Shown here in pieces: positions 37,589 to 47,175 of a stretch of DNA of 64,000 nucleotides (position 1 is its first letter; the number at the start of each line of letters is the position of its first letter). The notes under the pieces were generated by a model that saw only the letters and a list, made by a program, of their open reading frames with translations, had not been told where the DNA came from and ran no database searches. Both the position numbers and the translations under genes were made by a program. This DNA comes from an uncultured Ferrimonas sp. (GTDB lineage Bacteria > Pseudomonadota > Gammaproteobacteria > Enterobacterales > Shewanellaceae), in the NCBI RefSeq assembly GCF_947489035.1, contig NZ_CANLCI010000006.1, positions 102,732-166,731 on the forward strand. Reading direction: 5' to 3'.

Positions 37589-38047
37589 ATGTCTGCCATT
37601 GCCCTAAGCCCTCACCACCAGCTGCAACCGCTTGACGCTGCCAGCGCCACCGCCTTTATCGCCACCCAAGCCGCGCAGCCACTGCAAGCGATCCCTGCGG
37701 CTCCGGCGTGTGCCCACTGGGGTGTCGTTCGCGACAATCAATGCATCGGCATCGTCGCTTTGCATCAGCAGCAACTGACGGTGCTGCTGCAGCCACAGGC
37801 ACGACAGCAGGGGCTGGCCACTTTAGCACTGCGTGCCGTCCGCGACTGGGCGTTCTCCCAACAGGGCTTGAACCGCCTAACGGCGGCGTTACCCGACAGC
37901 GATAAGGCCGGCAAACGTCTGCTGGAAAAATGCGGTTTTGGCCGCAGCCACAAAGAGTATGGCTACTACGATAACCAACAGGATCGCTGCTGGTTTGGCA
38001 TCGATTTGGCGCAGTGGCAGCGCAGCCAACAAGTGGCCGCGCAGTAA
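37589..38047 (+). CDS. GNAT-family N-acetyltransferase
   Basis: A 152-residue protein with the GNAT core in its second half. The acetyl-CoA-binding strand-loop is LLQPQARQQGLATLALRAVRDWAF (Q/R-x-x-G-x-A form), then LNRLTAALPDSDKAGKRLLEKCGFGR, the motif B region typical of RimJ/RimL-like enzymes. The N-terminal third is Ala/Gln-rich and weakly conserved. The substrate is unknown. It is a single gene between two terminators, convergent with ubiA. Confidence 0.8.
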   Translation: MSAIALSPHHQLQPLDAASATAFIATQAAQPLQAIPAAPACAHWGVVRDNQCIGIVALHQQQLTVLLQPQARQQGLATLALRAVRDWAFSQQGLNRLTAALPDSDKAGKRLLEKCGFGRSHKEYGYYDNQQDRCWFGIDLAQWQRSQQVAAQ

Positions 38048-38081
38048 CAACCGCCGCGCCGCCGTTGATGACGGCAGCCAC

Positions 38082-38120
38082 AAAAAAGCTCGATGACGGT
38101 CTCCCGCATCGAGCTTTTTT
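38082..38120. terminator. Bidirectional terminator between the GNAT gene and ubiA
   Basis: AAAAAAGCTCGATG, 11-base loop, CATCGAGCTTTTTT: a 14-bp stem with A and T runs serving both strands. Confidence 0.9.
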
Positions 38121-38165
38121 ATGGGCGGAGCCATCGTCTAGATGAACGGCCTTGGCATCTGCCGC

Positions 38166-39038
38166 TTAGCCAAGCAGCGCGTAATCCAGCACCACCCCAA
38201 GAAACAGCGCCGCGCCAGCCCAGTTGTTATTCAAAAAGGCATGGAAACAGGCGTCGCGATCGCGGCCGACAATCAGGCACTGCTGATACACAAACAGCGC
38301 GGCAATCGCCACTAAGGCGGTGTCGTAGATCCAACTCAAGCCTAAGCTGATGCCAATGGCCGCCAGCAACCCTAAGGTGATCAACTGCAACAGGCCGATG
38401 ATGTGGCGGTCCCAGCTGCCAAACCAGATGGCACTAGAGCGGATCCCGATTTTCAGATCGTCTTCTCTATCCACCATGCCGTACATGGTGTCGTACGCCA
38501 CCGTCCAACACCAATTGGCCAGAAACAACAGCCACGCCAACGGCGCGACCTCACCCGTTTGCGCGGCAAAGGCCATTGGAATCGACCAGCTCCACACTAC
38601 CCCAAGAAACATCTGCGGCGCGGGGAAAAAGCGCTTGGTGAACGGGTAGATCACCGTCAACACAATGCCGCCAACCGCCAGCTGCACCGTTAACCCATTC
38701 AACAACAACACCAAGCCAAAACAGGCCAGCCCCAACACCGTAAACAGCGTCAGCGCTTCCCAGCTTTGGATTTCACCACTGGCCAGCGGCCGCCCTTTGG
38801 TGCGCGCCACGTGCCGATCCAACTTACGATCAGCAAAGTCGTTGATGATGCAGCCTTCGGCTCGCATCAACCACACCCCAACAAAAAAGACGGCCAGTAC
38901 GAAAGGATCCGGCACCCCATCGGCGGCAAACCACAGGGCTGCCATGGTCGGCCACAACAGTAAAAAGGTACCAATGGGCCGATCTAACCGAGCCAAGCGG
39001 AGGTAAGCATTAAACTTACCCTGCATTACAGCGAGCAT
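38166..39038 (-). CDS. ubiA: 4-hydroxybenzoate octaprenyltransferase UbiA
   Basis: A 290-residue integral-membrane prenyltransferase with eight to nine helices. The two Asp-rich, Mg-diphosphate-binding motifs are [20 protein letters not shown] and [16 protein letters not shown]. The start [20 protein letters not shown] is highly typical. It attaches the polyprenyl tail to 4-hydroxybenzoate in the inner membrane. An ATG at 39038 has AAGGA close to it; a second one at 39026 is possible. ubiC, often adjacent, is not found here. Confidence 0.95.
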   Translation of the reverse strand: MLAVMQGKFNAYLRLARLDRPIGTFLLLWPTMAALWFAADGVPDPFVLAVFFVGVWLMRAEGCIINDFADRKLDRHVARTKGRPLASGEIQSWEALTLFTVLGLACFGLVLLLNGLTVQLAVGGIVLTVIYPFTKRFFPAPQMFLGVVWSWSIPMAFAAQTGEVAPLAWLLFLANWCWTVAYDTMYGMVDREDDLKIGIRSSAIWFGSWDRHIIGLLQLITLGLLAAIGISLGLSWIYDTALVAIAALFVYQQCLIVGRDRDACFHAFLNNNWAGAALFLGVVLDYALLG

Positions 39039-39105
39039 ATTCCTTGCCCTACAAGCATCAATAATCTGCCCGCATTATGCGCTGCGACACCACAACGGGC
39101 AACGA

Positions 39106-40737
39106 TCACGACACCTTAAATGTTGCCAGCGATGCCGTCAGCTGTTGTGCCTGTGCCACCATGGTGTGGCTGGCCTGCGCCAAGCCCTGTGCCATGGTGC
39201 CCACTTCGTTGGCCGCCTGATTCACGCTTTGCAAATTGCCGTTGATCTGCACCGCCACGCAGCTGTGTTCCTCTGCGGCGGTGGCGATTTGGGTTGAACG
39301 CTCATCCGCTTGCTGCAGCTGATCTAAAATGGCGTTCAGTTCTGCAGCAATGGATAACGTATCTTGCTGCCCCTGCTGCGCCAGTACCGAGCCGGCGTTC
39401 ATCGCCACCACCGATTCGCCCGCCTGCCGTTGCAGTGTTTCCACCGTGGCTTTTACCTGCGAAGTCGAACTTTGGGTACGACTGGCCAGTTGCCGCACTT
39501 CATCGGCCACCACCGCAAACCCACGGCCTTGCTCTCCGGCACGGGCGGCTTCAATGGCGGCGTTGAGCGCCAATAAGTTGGTTTGCTCAGAGATGCCATC
39601 AATCACCTCGGTCACTTCATTAATGGCCACCACTCCCTGCTGCAACGCGGTGATCTGCTCGGAGTTAGTATTGATGTGTTGCGCCAACTCACCAATGCGG
39701 CGCTCCGTTTGTTGCATCAACACTTGGCTATCACTGCTGCGGCGGCTAACGGTTTGCGTCAATTGCGCCGCCTCTTCGGCATTGCGCGCCACCTCTTCCA
39801 CGGTGCAGCTCATCTGCTCCATCGCCGTGGCGATCTGCTCCAGTTGCTGATGTTGGTGCTCAAGCTGTTGTTCGCCTTTGCTGGCAATGGCGGCGATCTC
39901 CGTGGCTTGGTTTTGGTTCGCCTGCACCGATTGGCCAACCTCTACCAGCATCTGCCCCAGTTTCGCCTTCGCCGCCACTAAGGCGCTGGCCAGATGGCCG
40001 AGCTCATCCTGCCGTTGCAGCAGGTGGCTGTGTTGCGTGGTGAGATCCCCAGCCGCCAACTTATCGCAAGCGTCTTCAATCTGCCGCAAGGGCACGCAGA
40101 TGTCTTTTTGAATGCGCCAACACACCAACTGAGTGATCACCAATGCCAACAGCGCCACCATCACCAAATCCAACACCTTATCGATGATCACTTGCTGCAT
40201 GGCGGCATTGCTGATCCCCGCCCCAACCACCCACTGGCTGCCTGCCACCGGCTGTACGTAGGTGTGCTTATTCAATACCGGCTCGCCGGGCAGCTGCAGG
40301 TGGTAGTTCACCATGCCACCGCCTCGCTTGGCCGCATCCAGCATCAACTGCCAGTGGCGGGCGCCTTTGGCGTCAGTGCTGGCCAACATATTGCGCCCGA
40401 TCAGGCTGCTTTTCTTTGGGTGCATCACCACGGTGCCCGTCAGATCAAACACAAAGAAATAGTTGCCGTCATCAAAGCGTGCTTGCTGCAACGCCTGCAG
40501 TGCCAGCTGCTGCGCCGCTTGCGGATCGCTTTGGCTTGGGTTAGCCATCACCGCCTGCATCATCGCCACCGAACTTTGCACCTGCGCTCGTAAGCGCTGA
40601 TCCGCAGCCCGTTGCGTATCTTGCGCCGCCAACCAAGCGGCGTAACTGAGCAGAGCAACCGTTGCCAGCACCGATAAAAATTGCAGCAGATTTAACTTAC
40701 GCCCGATGGTCAGGCGTGACAGACGAAACCAATCCAT
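39106..40737 (-). CDS. Methyl-accepting chemotaxis protein with a Cache domain
   Basis: About 543 residues from the ATG at 40737. Order: cytosolic N-tail, membrane helix (about 17-37), periplasmic single-Cache ligand domain (about 40-190; [29 protein letters not shown]), second helix (about 195-215), HAMP, and a long coiled-coil signalling domain. The signalling tip is [38 protein letters not shown], the invariant hairpin of MCPs. sCache domains often bind small organic acids such as acetate or pyruvate; the ligand is unknown. No pentapeptide methylation tether is visible. Confidence 0.93.
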   Translation of the reverse strand: MDWFRLSRLTIGRKLNLLQFLSVLATVALLSYAAWLAAQDTQRAADQRLRAQVQSSVAMMQAVMANPSQSDPQAAQQLALQALQQARFDDGNYFFVFDLTGTVVMHPKKSSLIGRNMLASTDAKGARHWQLMLDAAKRGGGMVNYHLQLPGEPVLNKHTYVQPVAGSQWVVGAGISNAAMQQVIIDKVLDLVMVALLALVITQLVCWRIQKDICVPLRQIEDACDKLAAGDLTTQHSHLLQRQDELGHLASALVAAKAKLGQMLVEVGQSVQANQNQATEIAAIASKGEQQLEHQHQQLEQIATAMEQMSCTVEEVARNAEEAAQLTQTVSRRSSDSQVLMQQTERRIGELAQHINTNSEQITALQQGVVAINEVTEVIDGISEQTNLLALNAAIEAARAGEQGRGFAVVADEVRQLASRTQSSTSQVKATVETLQRQAGESVVAMNAGSVLAQQGQQDTLSIAAELNAILDQLQQADERSTQIATAAEEHSCVAVQINGNLQSVNQAANEVGTMAQGLAQASHTMVAQAQQLTASLATFKVS

Positions 40738-40866
40738 TGTGTTACTCACAGGGTGATTACTGGGCTGACCACCTTCCCATAGCCCTGAGCAAACCACGTT
40801 GATCTGCATCACATTAGCGATGGCTAACTATCACTTATTACCTTATAAAACAATGTGATAAGCAAC

Positions 40867-40894
40867 AATGAACGCCATTTGTTTGGCGTTCATT
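40867..40894 (-). terminator. Hairpin downstream of the ybaK-type gene (weak terminator)
   Basis: AATGAACGCCA, loop, TGGCGTTCATT: an 11-bp perfect stem lying 72 bp beyond the stop at 40967. On the minus strand it is followed by GTTGCTTATC, a poor U-tract, so termination strength is doubtful. Confidence 0.5.
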
Positions 40895-40966
40895 AAATGC
40901 CGTCGTGTCGGCGGAGCAAAGGGCATGGATCCGACACTCATTTGCTCAGGTTTGGGGGCCCCCCCA

Positions 40967-41461
40967 TTAATGCAAGCCGTAATCCGGGCGCGGCGGCGCA
41001 CTAAATCGACCGTGGTGGGCACGGTGGAACAGCTGCGGCACTGCGGTGGCGGGCACCTGCAACAGGTGGCAATGATCACCACCTTCAAGGTAAAGATCGC
41101 CGCCGCTTAATAAGCTTTCGTCATACACCACCGTTAAATGGTACGGATCCCCCGTGGCTGGCACTGCGCCTACTTCGCAATCGTCAAATAGATCAGCAAG
41201 CGCCCGCTCAGGCAGCAGCGACAAGGTGCACTCCAATTCGCGCTGCAATTTCCCCAGCAACAAGCGGTGCGCTGCGGGGATCACCGCCATCACCAAATGA
41301 CCCTGATGATCCTGCAATACCACCGCTTTGGCTGTTTGCGCCGGTGGCACCCCCGCACTGCGGGCGCTTTGCAGCGCGGATTGAGTATGGGGATGATCCA
41401 CCAAGCGGTAACCGATCCCCTGTTGCTGCAGATACTGAGCAACCCGTCTGGCTATGGCCAT
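40967..41461 (-). CDS. YbaK/EbsC-type aminoacyl-tRNA deacylase
   Basis: A 164-residue protein, preceded by a near-perfect RBS (AGGAGGTGA). YbaK/ProX-fold motifs: HPHTQSALQSARSAGVPP, the catalytic-lysine strand TAKAVVLQD (K45), RELECTLSLLPE, and the GAVPATGDPYHLTVVYDESL region (family GxvxPfG). Members hydrolyse mischarged Cys- or Ala-tRNAPro in trans. Which tRNA is edited cannot be told from sequence. A single gene. Confidence 0.87.
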   Translation of the reverse strand: MAIARRVAQYLQQQGIGYRLVDHPHTQSALQSARSAGVPPAQTAKAVVLQDHQGHLVMAVIPAAHRLLLGKLQRELECTLSLLPERALADLFDDCEVGAVPATGDPYHLTVVYDESLLSGGDLYLEGGDHCHLLQVPATAVPQLFHRAHHGRFSAPPRPDYGLH

Positions 41462-41548
41462 AACTCACCTCCTAGTCGTGATGACCTCCCTTGCAGTTTA
41501 GCCCGCCGCGGTCAGCGCCGGAGTAAATTCAAGCATTGTCGCTGCCAT

Positions 41549-41576
41549 AAAAAAGCCCCACCGGCAGGTGGGGCTT
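41549..41576 (-). terminator. Rho-independent terminator of the formate dehydrogenase operon
   Basis: Minus strand AAGCCCCACC, loop TGCC, GGTGGGGCTT then TTTTATGG, 20 bp beyond the stop at 41597. Confidence 0.9.
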
Positions 41577-41596
41577 GGCTGGGATCTCAGCAAGCG

Positions 41597-42703
41597 CTAC
41601 TGGGATTTATACTCAATGCTGCCGTCGGTTTTAATCTCATCAAACCACACATTGTGGTGCTGCTTGGCCCAATTTTCATCGCAATAGCCGCTGGTCATGT
41701 TAACCAAACCGCCTTCCGACAACACCGTGGCCATAAAAACGTGCACCACGGTAAAACCGGTGATCACCACCGCCGATAAGCCGTGCACAAAGATGGCGGT
41801 TAAGGCATCGGTGCGCCCAGTACCCATCGCCACGGGGAACAGCATAAACAGCCCCGAAACAATGATGGCCAAACCGAAGATGGTGAAGCTCCAAAACCAC
41901 AGTTTCTCACCGGCGTTAGAGAAGCCCGCATCTGGGTGCTTACCCTTAAAGGGACCAAAGTTAAGATAGCCCCCCACCACGGTAAACCACTTCAGATCGT
42001 ACGCCGCAGGCAAGTTGTGCTTCATCCAGCGCAGCATGGCGATGATGGCAAACAGCGCAAACGGCAGCGCCATGTAGTCGTGGATCGGCTTGGCCATCGC
42101 CGCCAGCGCCGCCACCCCATCAGGGCCAAGCCAATCGCCAAAGACGAAGCGCCCAGCCATCAACGCCAGTCCGGTTAGGATCAGCAAGATGCAGGGGATC
42201 GCCATCAGCCAATGCACGGCGATGTCGAACTTGCTCCAGCGCAGCACTTCACGACCAGAAAACCCCTTTTCCAACTTGGCAGCGCCATTCACCAGCACAA
42301 AGGCGGCAAAGACGATGATCATTCCAAACAGCGCCATGGCTAAGGTGGTGCTAAGCCAGCTGGCCCGATGTTGCAATAGCCCCGGATCGTACTGGTTGAT
42401 GAAGTTGTTGTGGAACGGGCTGGTGGAGCTGGTTCGACCCGACTCCCCCTGTCGCACCGCCTGCCACAACGGATCAAGGCCTGCGGTGTCGGCTTGGCCA
42501 CTGCCTTTGGCTTGGGCCGCTTCGGCGCTGCTGATCAGCGGCACCTGCGGCATGGTGGCGTTATCGATTTCGGTCATCTGTGCTGCCATCAGGGCTTCAG
42601 CCTGCGCTTGTTGCTGCGCCTGCGTTGGGCTCTCACTGCTGGCCAGTGCCGTTAACGGCACCAACCACAGCAACAACAGCAACCGTCTAAAGGTCGCTTT
42701 CAT
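41597..42703 (-). CDS. fdhC: Formate dehydrogenase cytochrome b556 (gamma) subunit
   Basis: A 368-residue protein with a signal-like N-terminus (MKATFRRLLLLLWLVPLTALA). A periplasmic 80-residue extension is followed by four core membrane helices of the FdhC/FdnI family. Haem-ligating histidines are visible in FDIAVHWLMAIPC, KPIHDYMALP and HGLSAVVITGFTVVHVFMA. The subunit passes electrons from the periplasmic Fdh iron-sulfur subunit to the quinone pool. The N-terminal extension is characteristic of the Shewanella-type complexes. It is the last gene of the minus-strand fdh operon, 9 bp after fdhB. Confidence 0.92.
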   Translation of the reverse strand: MKATFRRLLLLLWLVPLTALASSESPTQAQQQAQAEALMAAQMTEIDNATMPQVPLISSAEAAQAKGSGQADTAGLDPLWQAVRQGESGRTSSTSPFHNNFINQYDPGLLQHRASWLSTTLAMALFGMIIVFAAFVLVNGAAKLEKGFSGREVLRWSKFDIAVHWLMAIPCILLILTGLALMAGRFVFGDWLGPDGVAALAAMAKPIHDYMALPFALFAIIAMLRWMKHNLPAAYDLKWFTVVGGYLNFGPFKGKHPDAGFSNAGEKLWFWSFTIFGLAIIVSGLFMLFPVAMGTGRTDALTAIFVHGLSAVVITGFTVVHVFMATVLSEGGLVNMTSGYCDENWAKQHHNVWFDEIKTDGSIEYKSQ

Positions 42704-42711
42704 GACTCCTC

Positions 42712-43290
42712 CTATCCGGCCCAGCCGGCGTTGTCGGCGCCACGAACCGCCACTCGTTGACGGAACACCTTAGAGATCACCTCGGCATCGCCAGCCAACA
42801 AAGACTTGGTGGCGCACACCTCGGCGCAGAACGGCAGCTTGCCCTCGGCAATGCGGTTAGCGCCATACAGCTGCATCTCTTTCTCGCTGCCCACCTCGGC
42901 ATCAGGGCCGCCAGCACAGTAAGTGCATTTGTCCATTTTGCCGCGCGTACCAAAGGCGGTTTGTTTCGGAAACTGCGGTGCCCCAAACGGGCAGGCATAC
43001 AGACAGTAACCGCAACCGATGCACTTATCTTTGCTGTGGCGAATAATGCCATCGCTGGTGCGCTCGAAGCAGTCGGCGGGGCACACCGCCATGCAGGGCG
43101 CATCAGAGCAGTGCATGCAAGCCACCGAGATCGAGGCCTCTTTGCCCGCGACCCCGTCGTTCAAGGTCACCACGCGGCGGCGCTGAATGCCCCACTCCAC
43201 CGCAGCGTCATTTTTGCTTTTACAGGCGACCACGCAGCCGTTGCACTCGATGCAGCGTTTGGTGTCGCATAAGAACTTCATTGTTGCCAT
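42712..43290 (-). CDS. fdhB: Formate dehydrogenase iron-sulfur (beta) subunit
   Basis: A 192-residue polyferredoxin with four cysteine clusters: CDTKRCIECNGCVVACK, CMHCSDAPCMAVCPADC, CIGCGYCLYACPFG and the split CTYC...C cluster. It is therefore expected to hold four [4Fe-4S] centres that wire FdhA to the cytochrome b subunit. There is no C-terminal membrane anchor, unlike E. coli FdnH. It has no own signal peptide, so it would be exported by hitch-hiking on FdhA's Tat signal. It starts 12 bp after fdhA. Confidence 0.94.
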   Translation of the reverse strand: MATMKFLCDTKRCIECNGCVVACKSKNDAAVEWGIQRRRVVTLNDGVAGKEASISVACMHCSDAPCMAVCPADCFERTSDGIIRHSKDKCIGCGYCLYACPFGAPQFPKQTAFGTRGKMDKCTYCAGGPDAEVGSEKEMQLYGANRIAEGKLPFCAEVCATKSLLAGDAEVISKVFRQRVAVRGADNAGWAG

Positions 43291-43302
43291 AACAAACGCT
43301 CC

Positions 43303-46167
43303 TTAAGCCTTGCGGATCTCACAAAGGGACACTTTGGTTTCCTGCATCTGGGTAACGATGTCGTAGCCATAGGTCATTGCGGTATTGGCGGATTCCCCCA
43401 GCACATAAGGCACACTGCCTTCGGGGTAGTTGGCTGCCAACGATTCGCCTTCGAAGATCCCAGCAAAGTGGTATGGCATAAAACATTCGCCGGGGATCAC
43501 TCGCTCGGTAACGAGGGCGTGAATGTTCAGCACCGCGCCTTCCGGAGAGTGCAAGGTCACGGCGTCGCCGTCGCCGATGCCTCTGGCGCTGGCGTCAACC
43601 GGGTTTATCTCCACAAACATGGTTTGTTGCAGCTCCGCCAGCCACGGGTTGGAACGGGTTTCCTCGCCGCCGCCTTCGTACTCCACCAATCGGCCGGTGG
43701 TAATGATCAGCGGGTGCGACTTATCCAAGTTTTCGGCAATGACTCGATCCTGCACTGACTTAAACAGGGTCGGCAGTCGCGCCACTTGGCGATCCTCGTA
43801 GCTGGGGTACTTTTTCACCAGATCCCGACGGGGGGTGTAGAGCGGTTCGCGGTGCACCGGGATCTCGTCGGGGAAGGTCCAGACCCGACAACGGGCACGG
43901 GCATTACCGTAGGGGATACAGCCGTGTTTCATCGCCACTCGCTGAATGCCGCCGGACAGATCGGTTTTCCAGTTGCGCCCCTCGGCAGCTTGCTTCTCTT
44001 CGGCGGTGAGATCGTCCCACCAGCCCAGCTGTTTCAGCATCTTATCGCTGAACTCTGGGTGGCCATCCTTCAGCTCGTTGCCCTTGGAGCCGGGATCCGC
44101 CGCCAACAGGTTGTCGCCTTGGTATTCCACCCCAAAGCGAGCGCGGAAGTTACCGCCGCCATCCAAGATGTGTTTCGAGGTGTCGTAGAGGATGTGGGTG
44201 CCCGGGTGCTTCTGCTCTGGGGTGCCCCAACATGGCCATGGCAGGCCATAGATCTCGCCTTTGAGTTCGCCGCCTTTGGCTTGCAGATCCTCAAAGCTGA
44301 ACAGATCCCAATGTTGCTGGTGGGCCTTTAGCCGTTCTGGCGATTGGCCGGTGTAACCCACGGTCCACATGCCACGGTTAAATTCCCGAGTGATGTCCTC
44401 AACCAGCGGCTCGGTGCCGTTGATCTTAATGTGCTTAAACATCTGCTCTGCCATGCCCACTTTTTTCGCCAGCAGGTACATGATCTCGTGATCCGGTTTG
44501 GACTCAAACACCGGCTCAACCACCTTGTCACGCCACTGCAGCGAGCGGTTGGATGCAGACACCGAACCGTAGGTCTCAAACTGGGTACAGGCGGGCAGAA
44601 TGTACACCCCGTCGGTGCGTTTCGACATCACCGCCGCCATGGTTGGGTAGGGGTCCACCACCACCACGGTGTCCATCTTCTCCAGCGCCTCGCGCACTTC
44701 GCGACCACGGGTTTCGGTGTTAACCGACTGCCCCATAAAGAACGCCAAGCGGACGTTATCCCGCTGGCCCAGCTTGGCTTTGTCTTCGCGCACCCCATCG
44801 TGCCAGCGAGAACAAGGGATGCCGGCGCTGGTCATCGGTTGTTTGCCAAGGTAGGTGCCTTGATCAAAGCGAGATTTCACCCACTCAAAATCCAGATCCC
44901 ACACCCGCGACCAGTGCTGCCACGCCCCTTCAGACAGGCCGTAGTAGCCCGGCAGGTTATCGAACAGCAAGCCAAAGTCGGTGGCGCCCTGCACGTTGTC
45001 GTGGCCACGGAAGATATTGGCGCCGCCGCCACTGGTGCCCATGTTGCCCAGTGCCAACTGCAAGATGCAGTAGGCGCGGGTGTTGGCGTTACCTACGGTG
45101 TGCTGGGTGCCGCCCATGCACCAGACGATGGTGCCCGGCCGATTCTCCGCCAGCATCTTCGCGGTGCGTTGCATCTGCGCTTCCGGCACGCTGGTGATGT
45201 TTTCCACCTCCGCCGGTGGGTAGTTCTTCACCTGTTCGCGGATCGCTTCCATCCCCCACACGCGGCCATCGATGAAGCCTTGATCCTCCCAGCCGTTTTC
45301 GAAGATGTGCCACAGCAAGCCATAGATAAAGGGAATGTCGGTACCGGGGCGAATGTGCACATATTCATCGGCGTGAGCCGCGGTGCGGGTCATGCGGGGA
45401 TCCACCACAATCATCTTGGCGCCGCGCTCTTTGGCGATGAGGATGTGCTGCATCGCCACTGGGTGCGCTTCCGCCGGATTGGAACCCACAAAGATCATGC
45501 TCTTGGCGTTGTGCATGTCGTTGTAGGAGTTGGTCATGGCACCGTAACCCCAGGTGTTAGCGACCCCGGCCACGGTGGTGGAGTGACAGATCCGCGCCGA
45601 GTGGTCGACATTATTGGTGCCCCACATCGCCGCCATCTTGCGGTACAGATAGGATTGCTCGTTGCTGACTTTGGCCGAGCCCATAAAGTAGATGGAATCT
45701 GGGCCCGATTCTTTGCGAATTTTCAGCATCTGCTCGCCAACTTCATCGATGGCTTGCTCCCAGCTTAATCGCTGCCATTTGCCCCCGCTCAGCTTCATCG
45801 GATATTTGATCCGTTTTTCACTGTGGGTGTGGTGGATCAACGACGCGCCTTTGGCACAGTGCGCGCCGCGATTAATGGGGTGATCAAAGGCCGGTTCATG
45901 GCCGGTCCACACGCCGTTGCGCGTTTCCGCATAAACGCCACAGCCGACCGAGCAGTGGGTACAGATGGTGCGGACGGTTTCGGTTGGGCCGCTGCCACTG
46001 GCAGTGCTGGCCTGCGCTTTGCGGATCATGCCGGTGCCCAGCATCGACGCGGCGGCAATGCCACCACTGGTCACGCCAGCGCGTTTCAGAAATTGGCGTC
46101 GATTAAGACCAAGAGAGTTACCCACCTTGGGGGCGGAGCTGGTTGACGTCGAGCGAGTGAGTTTCAT
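43303..46167 (-). CDS. fdhA: Periplasmic formate dehydrogenase catalytic (alpha) subunit, Cys form
   Basis: A 954-residue Mo/W-bis-MGD oxidoreductase with a twin-arginine signal peptide (NRRQFLKRAG, residues 22-31). The N-terminal [4Fe-4S] cluster is C69, C72, C76 and C104 (CTHCSVGC...GAHCAKG). The metal ligand is Cys194 in SARICHSTTVAG (codon TGT at 45588-45586), the place of selenocysteine in E. coli FdnG, with the next-residue His retained. MPT-binding signatures follow (VGSNPAEAHPV, GGTQHTVGNANTRA) and the C-terminal molybdopterin dinucleotide-binding domain is complete. It oxidises formate to CO2 in the periplasm. The nearby tupABC makes tungsten a possible metal. Confidence 0.95.
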   Translation of the reverse strand: MKLTRSTSTSSAPKVGNSLGLNRRQFLKRAGVTSGGIAAASMLGTGMIRKAQASTASGSGPTETVRTICTHCSVGCGVYAETRNGVWTGHEPAFDHPINRGAHCAKGASLIHHTHSEKRIKYPMKLSGGKWQRLSWEQAIDEVGEQMLKIRKESGPDSIYFMGSAKVSNEQSYLYRKMAAMWGTNNVDHSARICHSTTVAGVANTWGYGAMTNSYNDMHNAKSMIFVGSNPAEAHPVAMQHILIAKERGAKMIVVDPRMTRTAAHADEYVHIRPGTDIPFIYGLLWHIFENGWEDQGFIDGRVWGMEAIREQVKNYPPAEVENITSVPEAQMQRTAKMLAENRPGTIVWCMGGTQHTVGNANTRAYCILQLALGNMGTSGGGANIFRGHDNVQGATDFGLLFDNLPGYYGLSEGAWQHWSRVWDLDFEWVKSRFDQGTYLGKQPMTSAGIPCSRWHDGVREDKAKLGQRDNVRLAFFMGQSVNTETRGREVREALEKMDTVVVVDPYPTMAAVMSKRTDGVYILPACTQFETYGSVSASNRSLQWRDKVVEPVFESKPDHEIMYLLAKKVGMAEQMFKHIKINGTEPLVEDITREFNRGMWTVGYTGQSPERLKAHQQHWDLFSFEDLQAKGGELKGEIYGLPWPCWGTPEQKHPGTHILYDTSKHILDGGGNFRARFGVEYQGDNLLAADPGSKGNELKDGHPEFSDKMLKQLGWWDDLTAEEKQAAEGRNWKTDLSGGIQRVAMKHGCIPYGNARARCRVWTFPDEIPVHREPLYTPRRDLVKKYPSYEDRQVARLPTLFKSVQDRVIAENLDKSHPLIITTGRLVEYEGGGEETRSNPWLAELQQTMFVEINPVDASARGIGDGDAVTLHSPEGAVLNIHALVTERVIPGECFMPYHFAGIFEGESLAANYPEGSVPYVLGESANTAMTYGYDIVTQMQETKVSLCEIRKA

Positions 46168-46169
46168 GG

Positions 46170-46376
46170 TTAGCCCCCCTGTTCACTGAGGGTGGCGTAA
46201 TAGGTAAGAACGTGTTCAGACGCGCGGTATCGGGATTCCGCGGAAGACGGTGCGGGTTGATCAGGTTGAGATTGTGCTGCTTGAACCGCTTGGCCGCTGA
46301 TTGCGGCTGCGCCTACCCCTAAGCCAATGGCTTTCAGGGCACGACGGCGATCCATGACGGGCTGCCGTTGGGTCAT
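46170..46376 (-). CDS. Small twin-arginine-signal protein of formate dehydrogenase loci
   Basis: A 68-residue protein with a good RBS (TTGGAGGTG). The N-terminus is MDRRRALKAIGLGVGAAAISGQAVQA, a Tat-type signal; the mature part is only about 40 residues and ends in SRYRASEHVLTYYATL. It fits the small 'formate dehydrogenase region TAT target' family that always precedes fdhA. The role is unknown; it may be an assembly or export helper. It is translated just before fdhA (2-bp gap). Confidence 0.82.
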   Translation of the reverse strand: MTQRQPVMDRRRALKAIGLGVGAAAISGQAVQAAQSQPDQPAPSSAESRYRASEHVLTYYATLSEQGG

Positions 46377-46492
46377 AACACCTCCAAGGTGCTCCCCACT
46401 GAATCCTTAATATTGAGAAAATGCCCAACATTAAGGCCAAGTGAGGCCATAGGAAATGGTGAAACGACCGCTTACTGTTCCACCGCCGAAAG

Positions 46493-46526
46493 ACACCAAT
46501 CGCTCATCAAACGGAGCGATTGGTGT
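46493..46526 (-). repeat. Strong hairpin inside the fdh operon, between the torD-like gene and the Tat-signal gene
   Basis: ACACCAATCGCTC, 8-base loop, GAGCGATTGGTGT: a 13-bp perfect inverted repeat in the 173-bp gap. It has no U-tract on the minus strand, so it is more likely an RNA-processing or stability element, or a regulator site, than a terminator. Confidence 0.6.
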
Positions 46527-46549
46527 TGCGGCGACGGGCGCGGAACCCC

Positions 46550-47173
46550 TTACCCTGCTTGGGTAACGTCGGTATCCAGCGTCAGTGCGCCGAAGCTGGC
46601 TTGCTCGATCTCAATAAAGCTCTGACCAAGCGCAGCTACTGCAGTATAGAAGCTGGCGCTATTGGCCTTGGCTAAATCGGCAAAAAACTTGTCCGCCCAA
46701 GGGGCGATATGACGACTAAAGACGCTCATCTGCTCGGGCGCGCTGCCTTCTTGCAGCAGGTAGGCCATCACTTCGCACAAGGCCGCAAGGTGATCTTCAG
46801 GCTCTTTCACCTCTTCTTGGCGAGCAAAACCCAACTGCTGCAGATCTTGGCGCAACATCACCAATGGTTTATCCATCAGCGAACCCGTTAGATACCAGCT
46901 GGCGTAGGGGATCACCTCGCCATGGCCAAGGCCAATAAACAGATTGAAGTATTCATCTTCAAGCTGATCCGCCGCGGCGGTGCTGGCACTCAATTTCAGC
47001 GCATGCCAGGCGCGCAAAATTGGGCTGTCTTGATCAGCATCCAGTTCCAGTTCAGCCAAAAACTGCAGCAATTCTGCGGTTGGTGCACTGCGTAACAGCG
47101 CCGCCAGCAGTTGGTATACGTCAGCGCGCAGCTGTTGTTGTTCGTTGCCGATGGTGGCAGTGGACTCGGTCAT
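46550..47173 (-). CDS. TorD/DmsD-family chaperone for the Tat-exported formate dehydrogenase
   Basis: A 207-residue all-helical cytosolic protein. It has the TorD family core EDEYFNLFIGLGHGEVIPYASWYLTGSLMDKPLVMLRQDLQQLGF and the VKEPEDHLAALCEVMAYLL helix. TorD-like proteins bind the Tat signal peptide of a molybdoenzyme until cofactor insertion is complete. The target here is almost certainly FdhA or the small Tat-signal protein encoded next. It lies 2 bp downstream of the polyferredoxin gene, probably cotranscribed. Confidence 0.9.
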   Translation of the reverse strand: MTESTATIGNEQQQLRADVYQLLAALLRSAPTAELLQFLAELELDADQDSPILRAWHALKLSASTAAADQLEDEYFNLFIGLGHGEVIPYASWYLTGSLMDKPLVMLRQDLQQLGFARQEEVKEPEDHLAALCEVMAYLLQEGSAPEQMSVFSRHIAPWADKFFADLAKANSASFYTAVAALGQSFIEIEQASFGALTLDTDVTQAG

Positions 47174-47175
47174 GG

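Noticed and set aside
40843..41110. Short open frames between the chemoreceptor and the YbaK-type gene
   Set aside because: They overlap the 3' end of the YbaK-type gene or cross the hairpin at 40867, and have no ribosome site or known domain.
45586..45588. Selenocysteine codon in fdhA
   Set aside because: The codon at the metal-ligand position is TGT (Cys), and the frame has no internal TGA.
44344..45768. Plus-strand open frame of 474 codons opposite fdhA
   Set aside because: It lies entirely within the highly conserved fdhA gene on the other strand and its product has no recognisable domain.
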